A stretch of DNA of 29,419 nucleotides from UBA668 sp049318165 (GTDB lineage Bacteria > Actinomycetota > Acidimicrobiia > Acidimicrobiales > Ilumatobacteraceae). Positions 27,570-29,419 of this stretch are shown piece after piece; the stretch's first letter is position 1; each line of letters opens with the position of its first letter. The notes below the pieces were generated by a model. It made no database searches and was not told the origin of the DNA. It saw nothing but the letters and a program-made list of their open reading frames with translations. Where the stretch lies: assembly GCA_049318165.1 (NCBI GenBank), contig JBMOGW010000017.1, positions 1 to 29,419 of the forward strand. The letters are read 5' to 3'. The translations under genes and the position numbers were made by a program.

Positions 27570-29419
27570 TTGAGCGAGCCTTCGAACCCCCCTGCCGACC
27601 TGGCCGAGATCACTGCGCTCGTGCGCGGGTTCGAGGGCGTGCCCGGTGGCCTCCTGCCGGCCCTCCACGCCGTCCAGCACCACGCCGGCCATGTCGACAC
27701 GGCGCTGATCCCCGTGCTCGCCGACACGTTCAACCTCGCCGTCGCCGAAGTGCACGGCGTGGTGAGCTTCTACAAGGACTTCGGCACCACGCCGCCGAAG
27801 GGCCCGCTGGTGCAGGTGTGCCGCGCTGAGGCCTGCCAGGCACGTGGCGCCAACGCCGTGTTCGACGCTGCGGTCGCCGCCGCCGACGGGCAGCCGGTCG
27901 AAGTGCAGGAAGTGTTCTGCCTGGGCCTGTGCACGCAGGGTCCGTCGGTCATCGCGGCCGGCCGACTGCACGGCGGCGTCGACGCTGACGAGATCGTGTC
28001 GATCATCGGCTCCGTCGCTCGCCGCGACCACGCCCCGCTCGAGGTGCCCACCGGCGGCGACGGCGTCACGGTGTACGTGCCGGGCGATGCGGCAGCTCGT
28101 GCCGCCGGCGCCGACGACGTGGCCGCCGCGCTCGCTGCGCAGCCAGGCGTCCGGGTCGTGCGCAACGGGTCACGCGGCATGCTCTGGCTCGAGCCGTTGG
28201 TGGAAGTCGCCACGGCCGATGGTCGCGTCGCCTACGGCAACGTCACCGCCGCCGACGTGCCCGCACTGCTCGCAGCCGGTCTGCTGGAGGGTGGCGACCA
28301 CTCGTCGCGCCTCGGCCTCGTCGACGAGCTGCCGTGGATGCAGGGCCAGCAGCGCGTCACGTTCGGCCGCGTGGGCGTCATCGACCCTCGCGACCCCGAC
28401 GACTACGTCGCCCACGGCGGCCTGGAAGGCCTGCGTCGCGCGTTGGCCATGCAGCCCGCCGACGTCGTCACCGAGGTCACCGACAGCGGCTTGCGCGGCC
28501 GTGGTGGCGCCGCGTTCCCCACCGGCATCAAGCTGCGCACGGTGCTCGACACACCGTCGGACCGGAAGTACATCGTCGCCAACGCCGACGAGGGCGACAG
28601 CGGCACGTTCGCCGATCGCATGGTGATGGAGGGCGACCCGTTCCTGCTCGTCGAGGGCATGATCATCGCGGGCTGGGCCGTGGGTGCCTCCGACGGCTAC
28701 GTCTACATCCGCAGCGAGTACCCCGACGCGATCGCCACGATGGAGTCGGCGGTCGCCACGGCCGAGACGCTCGGCTGGCTGACCCCGCGTGAGGGCTCGT
28801 CCAGCAGCGGCGTGCTCGGCAGCGACTTCCGCTTCCGCCTGCACGTGCGCGTCGGCGCCGGTGCCTACATCTGCGGCGAGGAGACGGCGTTGCTCGAGAG
28901 CCTCGAGGGTCGTCGTGGCATCGTGCGCGCCAAGCCGCCGCTGCCCGCCATCGAAGGCCTGTGGGGCCGCCCGACCGTCATCAACAACGTGCTCAGCCTG
29001 GCCGCTCTGCCGTCGATCCTCGGCGACGGCGCCGCCGCGTACGCCGCACTCGGACACGGTCGCAGTCGCGGCACGCAGGTGGTGCAGTTGGCCGGCAACA
29101 TCGCCCGCGGCGGCATCATCGAGGTGCCGTTCGGTGTCACGGTGCGCGAGATCATCGACCAGTGGGGCGGCGGCACCGCGAGCGGCCGCCCGGTGCGCAC
29201 CGCACAGGTCGGCGGTCCGCTGGGCGCATACCTGTCCGACGAGCAGATGGACCTCCCGCTCGACTACGAGGCGTTCAACGCCGCCGGCGCGCTGCTCGGC
29301 CACGGCAGCATCGTGGTGTTCGACGACACGGTCGACATGTCGGCCATGGCGCGCTTCGCGATGGAGTTCTGCGCAGCCGAGTCGTGCGGCAAGTGCACGC
29401 CGTGCCGCATCGGCAGCAC
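27570..29419 (+). CDS. fdsB: Fused FdsG-FdsB (NuoE/NuoF-like) subunit of NAD-dependent formate dehydrogenase, partial
   Basis: A 616-residue N-terminal part, open at the right edge. Residues 1-155 are a NuoE/FdsG-like 2Fe-2S thioredoxin-fold domain with Cys84-x4-Cys89 and Cys117-x3-Cys121. Residues about 165-285 are the FdsB-type N-domain (VTVYVPGDAA, VRNGSRGMLWLEPLVEV). Then comes NuoF: FMN loop GLRGRGGAAFPTGIK, NADH loop GAGAYICGEETALLESLEGR, and 4Fe-4S cysteines in ESCGKCTPCRIGS at the edge. This single-chain layout is known from the beta subunit of the two-subunit formate dehydrogenase FDH1 of Methylobacterium. It passes electrons from the formate-oxidising alpha subunit to NAD. Start TTG 27570 has GGGG upstream; no ATG/GTG in frame lies before it. 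Confidence 0.88.
   Translation, partial: MSEPSNPPADLAEITALVRGFEGVPGGLLPALHAVQHHAGHVDTALIPVLADTFNLAVAEVHGVVSFYKDFGTTPPKGPLVQVCRAEACQARGANAVFDAAVAAADGQPVEVQEVFCLGLCTQGPSVIAAGRLHGGVDADEIVSIIGSVARRDHAPLEVPTGGDGVTVYVPGDAAARAAGADDVAAALAAQPGVRVVRNGSRGMLWLEPLVEVATADGRVAYGNVTAADVPALLAAGLLEGGDHSSRLGLVDELPWMQGQQRVTFGRVGVIDPRDPDDYVAHGGLEGLRRALAMQPADVVTEVTDSGLRGRGGAAFPTGIKLRTVLDTPSDRKYIVANADEGDSGTFADRMVMEGDPFLLVEGMIIAGWAVGASDGYVYIRSEYPDAIATMESAVATAETLGWLTPREGSSSSGVLGSDFRFRLHVRVGAGAYICGEETALLESLEGRRGIVRAKPPLPAIEGLWGRPTVINNVLSLAALPSILGDGAAAYAALGHGRSRGTQVVQLAGNIARGGIIEVPFGVTVREIIDQWGGGTASGRPVRTAQVGGPLGAYLSDEQMDLPLDYEAFNAAGALLGHGSIVVFDDTVDMSAMARFAMEFCAAESCGKCTPCRIGS

Overview
High-GC actinobacterial chromosome segment, most like the class Acidimicrobiia (an Ilumatobacter-type bacterium). 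This rests on GC-rich coding, frequent GTG/TTG starts, the protein styles, and a flagellar/chemotaxis region next to actinobacterial GntR, MFS and formate dehydrogenase genes. No close reference could be consulted, so the taxonomic guess is inference. I see no rRNA, tRNA, CRISPR array, insertion sequence or phage gene. No gene-free stretch exceeds 300 bases.

Positions 1-13.9 kb are a motility and signalling block. A flagellin gene runs off the left edge on the minus strand. It is followed by an M15 D,D-peptidase that may serve flagellar wall remodelling, and by a CheX-type phosphatase on the plus strand. Between the phosphatase and the next block lies a near-perfect bidirectional terminator. 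A seven-gene minus-strand chemotaxis operon then reads mcp2(PAS) - cheA - cheW - mcp1 - cheY - cheB - cheR, mostly with overlapping starts and stops. Divergent from it is a plus-strand pair: a histidine-phosphotransferase-like protein with a degenerate ATPase half, and a NarL/LuxR-type response regulator. Convergent with that pair is a second minus-strand operon: a LuxR regulator with a half-length receiver, a second CheY, and a second CheX-like protein. A sigma-70 family factor is divergent from that operon across a 14-bp perfect palindrome.

Positions 13.9-19.4 kb hold mixed genes. These are a SurE-family lipoprotein, two divergent 2-oxoglutarate/Fe(II) oxygenases (TauD type and isopenicillin-N-synthase type), and a membrane protein plus YtrA-type GntR repressor pair behind a striking tandem operator. 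A membrane protein carrying a kinase-like helical remnant and a small unknown protein follow.

Positions 19.4-27.5 kb are metabolism and transport. An alpha/beta hydrolase and a YtcJ-like amidohydrolase diverge from a 26-bp gap. A minus-strand operon of four overlapping genes encodes an MFS exporter, a nucleoside hydrolase, AzlC and AzlD. A divergent plus-strand pair encodes another MFS transporter and an AlkB-like dioxygenase.

The right edge (27.57 kb onward) carries the beginning of a fused FdsG-FdsB (NuoE-NuoF-like) formate dehydrogenase subunit that leaves the window.

The most interesting parts are the accessory signalling genes around the chemotaxis operon: the phosphotransferase-like protein, the half-receiver LuxR, two CheX types, the receptor with an altered hairpin tip, and CheA with two CheW domains. 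The GntR tandem operator also stands out. Together they suggest a motility phosphorelay that differs from textbook CheA-CheY systems.
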